From contig NZ_JAMFLZ010000002.1 of the NCBI RefSeq assembly GCF_023502325.1, positions 688,950-752,949 on the forward strand: DNA of 64,000 bases, read 5' to 3'. The DNA comes from Wocania_A spongiicola. GTDB lineage: Bacteria; Bacteroidota; Bacteroidia; Flavobacteriales; Flavobacteriaceae. The notes beneath the pieces were generated by a model. It made no database searches. It was not told the DNA's origin and saw only the letters and a program-made list of their open reading frames with translations. Position numbers and translations under genes: made by a program. This document shows positions 10,569 to 18,315 of this stretch, one piece after another. The stretch's first letter is position 1; every line of letters starts with the position of its first letter.

Positions 10569-11853
10569 TTAATATTTCAAAGTAAAATGATTTTTAAAAA
10601 TTCTACCATCTTGTAATGTTATTGCAAACCAATAATCATCAGCAGGTAGTTTTTGTCCATTATATAATCCGTCCCATCCTTCTCCAAGAGGGTTTAATTG
10701 TTTTATTAGTTTTCCGAATCTATTAAAAATACGAATATTAGTATTAGGTTGAAACATACTAGAAATCCCTAATACTTGCCAAGTATCATGTGTACCATCA
10801 TTATTGGGTGTAAAAAACTTAGGAAATCCAATAACAGAAACAGGGTTTTGGACAGTTCCACAATCATTTTTGGTATCTCTAACGGTTATGGTGTAAATAC
10901 CAGGAAAAACATTTTCAAACACATTACTATCTTGATATGGAGCATATACAGTATTGTTTTCGTCGAGTAATCGGTATTGATAAATGCCTTCACCAGAGAC
11001 AAAAACAGAAATGATATTATTTTGAGTAGCATCAACGACTTCAATATTTTCAAAAGTGGCAATATTAGAAGCTTCAACGTTAATGGTTCTATCTTTAGAG
11101 CAACCATTAGCATTGGTAACCGTTACGGTATAAGTTCCAATTTGGTTAATATCTACCTCATATGTAGTTTCACCAGAAGTCCAATTATAGGTATAATTTG
11201 TTGGGCTATCATTAATAACTGCTGCATTTAAAGGAACAGTAAGCGGAAAAGTATTGAGGCAGTAGTAAGTTAACGCTTCAGTTTGAATATTAGGTAATTG
11301 ATTAACGGTTAAAAGTACTTCACTAATTCCGTAGCAATTGTTAGCATTTTCCACACGCGCAAAAATGGTTTGAGAATATGGGGTATTATTAGTAAATGTT
11401 GTTCCTATATTATTCACTTCAAGTAAAGCATCATCATAGGTTTCGTAATAAGAAATGGTTAAACCAGCAGGTAGCCCTAAAACAATATCGTTGTCGGCAT
11501 CACTTAAATTAAAATTAAAGAAACCATCTTCAATTCCATCGTCATCACAAGCAATAAGTTCGGTATCACCAGAATCCGTAACACTAACATCAAGGGTTAG
11601 CTCTGAGGGAGAGGAACAATTTGTACGATTATCGATAACCTCTACATAAATAGTTTGAGGGTTAACAGTGTTGGTAAATGAGTTCCCGTTAACTTCAATA
11701 GTTCTAGCAGCATCGGTATAAAACTTAGTAGATAAATTGGCAACACCATTAGTTAAAACCGCATTAGCTTGGTTAAGATTAAAAAGTGTTAACCCGTCAA
11801 TGGTACCATCTTCATCACATTGTAATATGGTTTCGTTAAAGGCTTCGGGGTTT
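10569..11853 (-). repeat. 1.28-kb near-identical repeat, copy 2
   Basis: Partner of 4755-6039 in the same orientation. Identity begins at the stop codon and ends in the codons for NPEAFNE, after which the two genes are unrelated. Confidence 0.95.
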
Positions 11854-13277
11854 TCGTTAAAAATTACATAAGCTTCGCCTTCTAATGCACACTCACCATT
11901 GTTAGGATCTATATACACTTCGTAATGACCACTTTGTGTAACCACTAAATCAAAATCACTTTCAGATAGTGGAGTTTTGTCAACTGTCCAAGTATATGTA
12001 GCCCCAGTAATTTGATCGGCTGTTAATGTATAAGAGTCATTAACACAAAGTGATAAATTTGTCGTGCTTTTTCCATCTTTAATGATATCAATTTGTTCAT
12101 TAAAAAAAGAAGCTATAAAAGGAGGAAGACCCTGTGAAGAATTGTTTGGGGAAAGATTTATTGCATTATGTTGATAATTACATGAAACCCCTAAACTATT
12201 TGGATTATTTATTACTCCCAAATTAGGCAAACCAATATTATAAGTAGCACTTAAGGCTCTATATATTTTTCCATTTGGACCTAATTGTAAGCCTCCTCGA
12301 TATAATTGACGATCATCTATAACAACCGCGGACGATTGAATGTCTGCTGCTAAAAGATTATATTGAAGTAATGAGGAAGTATGATTAGTTGGATCATTAT
12401 TGCTTGCAGGGTTTCCTTGATCAAAAAAATCATTTGAAGCGTGGGCATATAATAGTTGACTATTTGGTGAAAACTCTACCCCATAAGTAAAGCCATTAGT
12501 TCCACTTATAAATAATTCATTTTGATTGCTTATAATTCCAGTAGATACATCAAAATCGTAGATGTATAACCCATCACTTACATTGGCATTTGCAACTTTT
12601 GTTCCATCAGGAGACAATTTTAAATAGCCTCTTGCATCTGAGATATTTAAAGTAAAAGGAGAAGTTACAGGAGAAGTATTAACACCTAAATCATTGACTT
12701 CAAAAGCATAAAATGTATCATAATTACCAGTGCTGCCGTTTTGAGGAGCAAAGGTCAACACCCAAATAGATTTTGTTATGCAATCTTTTAAAACTGCAGT
12801 AATCTTTTCGGAGCAACGTTGAATTAAATTTGTGTTTTTACTAGTAACTGCACCCAAACCACCATCTAAGGATATATCTACCTCAGAGTAATTTAAGCCA
12901 AAATTACTACCGTTTAAGTTATTATCTACAGTAAAAATATAATAGATATCGTCATCATTAGGCTTTGGTACAATAATGGCAGATTGTGTGCTAGATGAGT
13001 CTCCAAATAGCCCTAATCCATTCATCATGGTTGCATGGTTTTTATTCCATACACGAGAGCCGTCAGTATAAAAAAGTAAATTACCTGAACTATCAGATAT
13101 TGATGCGCACCCTTCGTTAGTAAATAGTTGTCCATTACTAACAGAAGTTACCGTATTGCTATTTTGATTAAACTTTATACCGCCACCAAAGCCAAAGTAC
13201 CAATTAGCGGCTTCACTTTGGGCAAAGCCATTTAGACTGACTAAACAGCTTATTAGTAATATGGCAATTTTTTTCAT
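10569..13277 (-). CDS. T9SS type B sorting domain protein with N-terminal beta-propeller
   Basis: 902 residues with a signal peptide (1-19, before QSEAANWYFG). Residues ~20-390 carry propeller-like motifs (SISDSSGNLLFYTDG, LSPDGTKVA, VEFSPNSQLLYA, LQLGPNGKIYRA), closely paralogous to the next downstream gene. A PKD-like module (~400-470) follows. Residues 475-902 are two CD-DG repeats, an Ig-like segment and the CHU_C domain, almost identical to those encoded at 4755-6039. I see only three residue changes across the 428 shared positions. It starts 28 bases after the ABC permease stop, so it probably lies in one operon with the transporter. Surface-exposed or secreted; function inferred from architecture only. 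Confidence 0.85.
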   Translation of the reverse strand: MKKIAILLISCLVSLNGFAQSEAANWYFGFGGGIKFNQNSNTVTSVSNGQLFTNEGCASISDSSGNLLFYTDGSRVWNKNHATMMNGLGLFGDSSSTQSAIIVPKPNDDDIYYIFTVDNNLNGSNFGLNYSEVDISLDGGLGAVTSKNTNLIQRCSEKITAVLKDCITKSIWVLTFAPQNGSTGNYDTFYAFEVNDLGVNTSPVTSPFTLNISDARGYLKLSPDGTKVANANVSDGLYIYDFDVSTGIISNQNELFISGTNGFTYGVEFSPNSQLLYAHASNDFFDQGNPASNNDPTNHTSSLLQYNLLAADIQSSAVVIDDRQLYRGGLQLGPNGKIYRALSATYNIGLPNLGVINNPNSLGVSCNYQHNAINLSPNNSSQGLPPFIASFFNEQIDIIKDGKSTTNLSLCVNDSYTLTADQITGATYTWTVDKTPLSESDFDLVVTQSGHYEVYIDPNNGECALEGEAYVIFNENPEAFNETILQCDEDGTIDGLTLFNLNQANAVLTNGVANLSTKFYTDAARTIEVNGNSFTNTVNPQTIYVEVIDNRTNCSSPSELTLDVSVTDSGDTELIACDDDGIEDGFFNFNLSDADNDIVLGLPAGLTISYYETYDDALLEVNNIGTTFTNNTPYSQTIFARVENANNCYGISEVLLTVNQLPNIQTEALTYYCLNTFPLTVPLNAAVINDSPTNYTYNWTSGETTYEVDINQIGTYTVTVTNANGCSKDRTINVEASNIATFENIEVVDATQNNIISVFVSGEGIYQYRLLDENNTVYAPYQDSNVFENVFPGIYTITVRDTKNDCGTVQNPVSVIGFPKFFTPNNDGTHDTWQVLGISSMFQPNTNIRIFNRFGKLIKQLNPLGEGWDGLYNGQKLPADDYWFAITLQDGRIFKNHFTLKY

Positions 13278-13305
13278 CTTTCAGTAGCAAATGCTACCAA
13301 AGATA

Positions 13306-14130
13306 TTATAAATCTCGCTTTTTTAATAATCTGTACGATAAAAAGATAAATAGAGCTGTCCAACACAAAACAATAACAATTTCGTAACCATGTACTGCAT
13401 AATCGTGTATTAATTCTTTATTATTTGGTGCTTTGGTTGAAGCTATTCTTAAAAAGGGCCAATCAATTAATTTATAGATAGATTTTAAAGGGAAAAAATT
13501 CTGAATTCTTGTAGCTATCTCTTCAGTGCTAAACTTCCATATAATGCCATATAAAATCCACTCTATAATAAAAAGAACAAATAAAAATGCCAACGCAAAA
13601 GCTGATCTTTTTACCAGCATACCTAACAATAAACACAAACTAAAAAAACCAATAAGTTTAATAAAATATGCTAATAAAAATTCAGTTTCTCTAATTATAA
13701 TCCCGAATTCATTATAACTAGAATAATATAGCCCTATACATAAACTTAAAATAAAAATGATTACTGTAGATATAAGGGAAAAGAAAACTATTGTATAAAA
13801 TTTTGATAGAATAAATTCTTTTTTACTTAAGCCATCAATTAAATTTTGCTTTATGGTTTTGTTGCTATATTCATTTCCAATCATACTTACTACTACAATA
13901 GCAAAGAATAATTTAAAATGAGCTGCAAAATAAGTAACAAGGTGCCATATCATTGGAAAGTTAAAAACACCCCATTCTCCTAATTCTATAGTAAAGTAAC
14001 CAAAGAAGGGTATTTTAAAAGATGAAATAAGGATTATAAATAAAGGTAATATAAATGATATAAAAATGAGGATTTTACTAGTTCTGTTAAGTAACAGTTT
14101 TTGTAATTCTAAATTTAAAAGGCGTAACAT
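13306..14130 (-). CDS. ABC-2 type transporter permease
   Basis: 274 residues, about six hydrophobic membrane segments, and the general layout of ABC-2 permeases: a first helix near residues 20-40, a cytoplasmic stretch (NEYSNKTIKQNLIDGLSKK) before the second group of helices, and a C-terminal helix near 250-268 ending KKRDL. The element NEYSNKTIKQ is common in ABC-2 permeases of NatB/gliding type. It follows the ATPase gene by 31 bases, so the two make one exporter. The substrate is unknown. Three secreted modular-protein genes follow closely on the same strand. Confidence 0.85.
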   Translation of the reverse strand: MLRLLNLELQKLLLNRTSKILIFISFILPLFIILISSFKIPFFGYFTIELGEWGVFNFPMIWHLVTYFAAHFKLFFAIVVVSMIGNEYSNKTIKQNLIDGLSKKEFILSKFYTIVFFSLISTVIIFILSLCIGLYYSSYNEFGIIIRETEFLLAYFIKLIGFFSLCLLLGMLVKRSAFALAFLFVLFIIEWILYGIIWKFSTEEIATRIQNFFPLKSIYKLIDWPFLRIASTKAPNNKELIHDYAVHGYEIVIVLCWTALFIFLSYRLLKKRDL

Positions 14131-14161
14131 ATAGTTAGTATATTTTGGTTGGGTTTAGTTT

Positions 14162-15058
14162 CTATTTATTGTCTGTTAATTGTAAAAATTGTTCTTCTAA
14201 ACTTTCTTTACGTTGTACTAAATGAGTAAGTATAATGCCTTTTTCAAAAAGATATTTATTAAAATCTTCAGATTTCATAGGCTCGTTTAAAAAAGCAGTT
14301 ATTAAGCCGTCTTTCTCTTTAATAGATTTGAATGAAGGATTGTTTTCTAATAATTTAATTAAGTCATCTTGCTTATTGCTCTTTAGTTCAAAAAAGCCAT
14401 GACTAGAAATCATTTCATCTACTCGACCCGAATATAATTTAGCTCCCTTTCGTAAAACAACTACATGCGAACATACTTTTTCAACTTCATCTAACAAATG
14501 CGATGCTAGTAAAATAGTTGTTCCTTTAGCTGCAATTTGTTTTATAATTTCTCTAATTTGATGAATACCTTGTGGATCTAATCCGTTTGTAGGCTCATCT
14601 AAAATTAAAATTTCTGGATCGTTTAATAATGCAGAAGCAATGGCTAGACGCTGTTTCATACCTAATGAAAAGGTTTTAAATTTACTGTCTTTTCGCTCTA
14701 ATAATCCAACAAGATCAAGTTTTTCTTCAACTTTACTATAATCCACACCTTTTATTCTGCAAACCAACTTTAAGTTCTGCGTTGCTGTCATATATGGATA
14801 AAAGTTAGGGCGTTCAATTATAGCTCCTACTTTTTTTAGAGCATCATGTGTTGTGGTTTGTCCATCGAACCATTTGAAATCGCCGTGTGTTTTATTTACA
14901 ACATTTAAAACAACACCTAGTGTTGTAGATTTTCCGCTTCCGTTTGGTCCTAAAATCCCATAAACATTACCTTTGTTAATGGTAAATGATAAATCTTTTA
15001 CGGCTGTTAAGTAACCAAATTTTTTGGTAAGATTATTAATTGTAAGTATTGGTTCCAA
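14162..15058 (-). CDS. ABC transporter ATP-binding protein
   Basis: 298 residues with every nucleotide-binding motif. Walker A is GPNGSGKST (~residues 39-47), the signature is FSLGMKQR, Walker B is ILILDEPTNGLDPQG, and the switch His is in LLASHLLDEVEKV. The short C-terminal region (~215-298) is typical of ABC-2 exporters of the CcmA/NatA group. First gene of a minus-strand unit that continues into the permease and the secreted modular proteins. A perfect palindrome, TGTTGA-N6-TCAACA, lies just upstream at 15075-15092. Confidence 0.92.
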   Translation of the reverse strand: MEPILTINNLTKKFGYLTAVKDLSFTINKGNVYGILGPNGSGKSTTLGVVLNVVNKTHGDFKWFDGQTTTHDALKKVGAIIERPNFYPYMTATQNLKLVCRIKGVDYSKVEEKLDLVGLLERKDSKFKTFSLGMKQRLAIASALLNDPEILILDEPTNGLDPQGIHQIREIIKQIAAKGTTILLASHLLDEVEKVCSHVVVLRKGAKLYSGRVDEMISSHGFFELKSNKQDDLIKLLENNPSFKSIKEKDGLITAFLNEPMKSEDFNKYLFEKGIILTHLVQRKESLEEQFLQLTDNK

Positions 15059-15074
15059 TGGTATGTGGTTTTTA

Positions 15075-15092
15075 TGTTGAAAAATATCAACA
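15075..15092. promoter_or_regulatory. Palindrome in the divergent intergenic region, FNR-like
   Basis: TGTTGA-AAAATA-TCAACA is a perfect 6-bp inverted repeat with a 6-base spacer. Its core TTGA-N6-TCAA resembles FNR/Crp-family operators. It lies 17 bases upstream of the ABC ATPase start and about 90 bases upstream of the divergent gene at 15181. The regulator is unknown. Confidence 0.35.
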
Positions 15093-15180
15093 AGGTTAGT
15101 TATTAAAGTATGACGATGCTTAACATATTTTGTTACATGATTATTAATAAAAGCTTTAAATTTGATTAACTTTATAATGT

Positions 15181-16233
15181 ATGCAAGATTTAAAAATATC
15201 TAAAAAGAAACCATCATTCCCAATAACTGAAAGGTTACATAATTATCTTTCTCAGTATAACAGAAATATAAAAATCCCCATTTTTTATGATGATTTATTG
15301 CGTTTTCAAGGCTCTGTTGTTGTTTATGATAAAGAAGATAATGACACCTTATGGATTCGTGTTTACTACAATGATTATGAAAGAGAGGAAATCGATTTAT
15401 CTTTAAAAAAGGTGTATACCATTTTACATTCTGATGGAAATGAAAGTACAATTCCGTTTTTAAATGTTGATGCGATTGATTATTGTACGTTTGGAAACTC
15501 TAAACCATTCAGAATAAAAATAAGAAACATTTTAAATGATAATTATACATATTTTTATGTTAAAACAGCTGACGCATCACGAGTTTATGGGTTGGAGTTA
15601 GAGCATATGCTATCACCTTATAACTTGAACTTTTTAGTGTATAAAAATACTTTAATAGAAGAGCATATTGCTGGAATCCCTGGTGATGAGTTTATAAAAA
15701 ACATGTTACCAGATTGTAGTAAATCTGAAAAGTCGCAAATAGCAAAAGAGTTTGTTAAGTTTAACGAGCGCTGTATGATTAGGCTTTTAGGTGATATGAG
15801 GTCGTATAATTATGTTATTGTACCAACACACGATTTTGATCATGTTGTTTATAAAATTAGACCAATTGATTTTGACCAACAGTGCTACGAAGGTAAGTTT
15901 AACATATATAGACCTCAGTTTTTTAAAGAAAATTTAAAAATGGTGGAGCTGGTTGCTGAAAGCTTTCAGAAATTTTCAATAGATCAATATAAAATTGAAG
16001 AACGCTCTATTTTAGTAAAGCGTTTAAAAAGTTTTCATGATAGGGTAGATGAATTACTGGATTGTATGCTAGAAGACTCGATTTCCAAAGGTGAAAATAT
16101 AGATTTATTAAAAATGAAAATTTTTGAATATACACAGGATGTGAAATTTAAGCGTAGTAAAAATATGGGCCAAATACTAAAAAGTGCTTTGGAGTATTTA
16201 GTTAGAAATTATGAAGATGTAAACCCTAAATAA
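15181..16233 (+). CDS. Unrecognised conserved-looking protein, 350 aa
   Basis: I do not recognise the family. There is no signal peptide or membrane segment, so it should be cytoplasmic. Residues ~30-135 are rich in beta-type pattern (GSVVVYDKEDNDTLWIRVYY, FRIKIRNI). Residues ~150-245 contain LIEEHIAGIPGDEF, RLLGDMRSYNYVIVP and RPIDFDQQCYEG. The His/Asp-rich stretch THDFDHVVYKIRPIDFD could be a kinase-like or metal-binding fold, but I cannot show that. The C-terminal ~100 residues are probably helical. The start is an ATG with another ATG four bases upstream out of frame. It is transcribed away from the ABC-transporter unit and converges on the pRiA4b ORF-3 gene. Confidence 0.75.
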   Translation: MQDLKISKKKPSFPITERLHNYLSQYNRNIKIPIFYDDLLRFQGSVVVYDKEDNDTLWIRVYYNDYEREEIDLSLKKVYTILHSDGNESTIPFLNVDAIDYCTFGNSKPFRIKIRNILNDNYTYFYVKTADASRVYGLELEHMLSPYNLNFLVYKNTLIEEHIAGIPGDEFIKNMLPDCSKSEKSQIAKEFVKFNERCMIRLLGDMRSYNYVIVPTHDFDHVVYKIRPIDFDQQCYEGKFNIYRPQFFKENLKMVELVAESFQKFSIDQYKIEERSILVKRLKSFHDRVDELLDCMLEDSISKGENIDLLKMKIFEYTQDVKFKRSKNMGQILKSALEYLVRNYEDVNPK

Positions 16234-16294
16234 ACTTTACTGAATAATTGAGGTTTAAATGTGGCAAAGCAATTTTCAGATAGTTATTCCTTTC

Positions 16295-16807
16295 TTAATT
16301 CCAGTTTTCATCAAAGTCTAACCCGTCGTAATCATCTATATCTAAACCATCTTCAAATTCTTCTAAATCATCATCTGCATCTGCTTCAAATAATTTTTCA
16401 GGAGCTGTATCTGGAACTTGACCTTGAACAAACATCAAGTTTGGGTAATCATGTCCTTCAGTCTCATCAACAATTTCAGCTAGTTCAACATAAAATGTCC
16501 ACATGCTTAAAAAATCGTAAACATATATTAATTTTGTTTGAGCTTCATGTACAACACTATCCAGTGAGGTTTCATTCATTAAGCGAGCAGAAGCATTGTC
16601 GCTTAAATCAAACAATGAAATTTCCTCACCTTGATCCCAAGTATCATTACTTAAATAAAATGATGCCATTTCAGAACCATCAAAACCAAAAGACTGCGTA
16701 ATAATGTTATGTAAGTCTTCAAGCGTGTCTGTTTCTCTGATTTCTAAATCACGAAAAATATCATCTTCGGTATCATTATCAAGAATAACTCTAAATCTGT
16801 AAATCAT
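16295..16807 (-). CDS. pRiA4b ORF-3 family (IS1096 TnpR-like) protein
   Basis: 170 residues. The N-terminal half (YRFRVILDND, DTLEDLHNIITQSFGFDG, ASFYLSNDTWDQGEE) matches the pRiA4b ORF-3-like family, small alpha/beta proteins found in many Bacteroidota and sometimes linked to IS elements. No transposase is present here, so it should be read as a chromosomal gene of unknown role. The C-terminus is very acidic (EADADDDLEEFEDGLDIDD). A -7 box at 16826-16833 gives it its own promoter. Confidence 0.8.
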   Translation of the reverse strand: MIYRFRVILDNDTEDDIFRDLEIRETDTLEDLHNIITQSFGFDGSEMASFYLSNDTWDQGEEISLFDLSDNASARLMNETSLDSVVHEAQTKLIYVYDFLSMWTFYVELAEIVDETEGHDYPNLMFVQGQVPDTAPEKLFEADADDDLEEFEDGLDIDDYDGLDFDENWN

Positions 16808-16825
16808 TGTAAAAAATTATTGATG

Positions 16826-16833
16826 CAAAGATA
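16826..16833 (-). promoter_or_regulatory. -7 promoter element (TATCTTTG)
   Basis: Perfect match to the Bacteroidota -7 consensus TAnnTTTG on the minus strand, 19 bases upstream of the start at 16807. A TTTA in the -33 position overlaps the 3' end of ctaA. Confidence 0.6.
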
Positions 16834-16845
16834 AGTTTTTTTGTA

Positions 16846-17859
16846 TTATTTACTAAAGCGATGTAAAGTAAAAGTCATGGCACTTAATAAGAAAAATGCC
16901 CCTATTTGATGTGCTATTCCTAACCACAGCGGAACTGCATACAGTATAGTGAAAATACCTAATAGAAATTGAAAACCAACTAATATTAATAAAGTATTAA
17001 TGCCCTTTTTTTGCAGGTTTGAAAGCGACAATTTACGAGATTCATACCATAGTATTAATATTGAAACTACAACAAGGTAAGCTAGAGTTCTGTGCACAAA
17101 TTGAATAGCACTTGGGTTTTCTATAAGGTTTTTATAAAATGGATCAAGTGCATAAACAGTGTGGTGAATAAATTTGCCTTCATTCATTAAAGGCCAATGA
17201 TTATGCAATAAACCAGCTTTTAACCCAGCAACAAAGGCGCCATAAATAATTTGAATAACAAGAATTATATAACTAACTACTATAAGGTTTCTAAACTTAA
17301 TATTTACTGACTTTTTACTTGGATAAAATAAATCTAATGCCACCCAAAGTGTAGCTGCAAAGGTGAGAAAAGCAGTGGTTAAATGCGCAGCTAAACGGTA
17401 ATGACTTACATCTGGCATATCAACCAAACCACTTTTAACCATATACCAGCCCAAAAAGCCTTGAAACCCACCTAAAATTAACAGAACTAAACATTTTTTA
17501 ATCGTTTTTTTTGTGAGTTGTTTGGTAATAAGAAAATATATAAAAGGTATAATAAATATCATGCCTATTACTCTACCTATTACTCTATGTAACCATTCCC
17601 AAAAATAAATGCTTTTAAAATCATTAATTGTAAAATGAGAATGTAACTTTTGATACTCAGGGTATTGCTGATATAACTCGAAAGCTTCTTGCCATTCAGT
17701 TTCGTTAAGAGGAGGAATAGTGCCAGTTATTAGCTTGTAATTTGAAATTGATAAGCCAGAATCTGTAAGTCTAGTTATGCCTCCTACAATTACCATTATA
17801 AAAATTAGAAAGCACCCAGTAAGCAACCAATAAATAACTTTTTTGTTGTCTTTTTTCAT
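16846..17859 (-). CDS. ctaA: Heme A synthase (COX15/CtaA)
   Basis: 337 residues, about eight transmembrane helices. Converts heme O to heme A for cytochrome c oxidase in the inner membrane. Diagnostic parts are GGITRLTDSGLSI (~26-38), the heme-ligand region EWLHRVIGRVIG, SHYRLAAHLTTAF, a second set FVHRTLAYLVV and GIAHQIGAF. The paired His residues in TM2/4 and TM6/8 are present. The stop-to-start gap with the GNAT gene is 1 base, so it is the last member of a compact minus-strand operon. Confidence 0.92.
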   Translation of the reverse strand: MKKDNKKVIYWLLTGCFLIFIMVIVGGITRLTDSGLSISNYKLITGTIPPLNETEWQEAFELYQQYPEYQKLHSHFTINDFKSIYFWEWLHRVIGRVIGMIFIIPFIYFLITKQLTKKTIKKCLVLLILGGFQGFLGWYMVKSGLVDMPDVSHYRLAAHLTTAFLTFAATLWVALDLFYPSKKSVNIKFRNLIVVSYIILVIQIIYGAFVAGLKAGLLHNHWPLMNEGKFIHHTVYALDPFYKNLIENPSAIQFVHRTLAYLVVVSILILWYESRKLSLSNLQKKGINTLLILVGFQFLLGIFTILYAVPLWLGIAHQIGAFFLLSAMTFTLHRFSK

Positions 17860-17860
17860 G

Positions 17861-18313
17861 TTAGATAAGCTCTTTTTTAAAGCATAAGCTATTCTCTATA
17901 TTTTCGTATGGGCCAAAATTAGAAATTATACTATAATCATTTTTTTTATAAAACTGAACAGCTTCAACTTGACGGATACCAGTTTCTAAAATACAGGAGT
18001 TATAACCTAATTCATTACTCCAAGCTTCCAATTCTTTTAAAATTTTAGATGCTATACCTCCACTTCTACTTTCAGGGTTAGTGTACATTCTCTTAATTTC
18101 CACACTTGTGTTGTCAAACTTTTTAAATGCACCACAGCCAACTGGAGTGTGATTTAAATATGCAACGACTACATGCTTTAATACATCAATATTATTGTAT
18201 TGATTATAGAAGTCGTGGTCATCTCCATCAACAATAGTCAAATAAGCATCAAGCTTATTTACTAAATTGATAAAGTCTATATTTTCGGAATTTGTTCTAA
18301 CTAATTTTACCAT
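17861..18313 (-). CDS. GNAT family N-acetyltransferase
   Basis: 150 residues with the GNAT fold signature. Motif A is VEIKRMYTNPESRSGGIASK, with the acetyl-CoA loop RSGGIA (Q/R-x-x-G-x-G/A pattern). Motif B is around LETGIRQVEAVQFYKKNDY. The substrate cannot be predicted; it is possibly a small molecule. It sits 2 bases from the CCA-adding enzyme gene and 1 base from ctaA, so it is translated from the same operon. Confidence 0.85.
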   Translation of the reverse strand: MVKLVRTNSENIDFINLVNKLDAYLTIVDGDDHDFYNQYNNIDVLKHVVVAYLNHTPVGCGAFKKFDNTSVEIKRMYTNPESRSGGIASKILKELEAWSNELGYNSCILETGIRQVEAVQFYKKNDYSIISNFGPYENIENSLCFKKELI

Positions 18314-18315
18314 AA

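Noticed and set aside
16261..16701. 146-codon frame on the plus strand
   Set aside because: Fully antisense to the pRiA4b ORF-3 gene; His/Leu/Gln-rich translation typical of a shadow frame of an acidic protein.
16295..16807. IS element suggested by the pRiA4b ORF-3/IS1096 TnpR-like family name
   Set aside because: No transposase, terminal inverted repeats or target duplications were seen around it.
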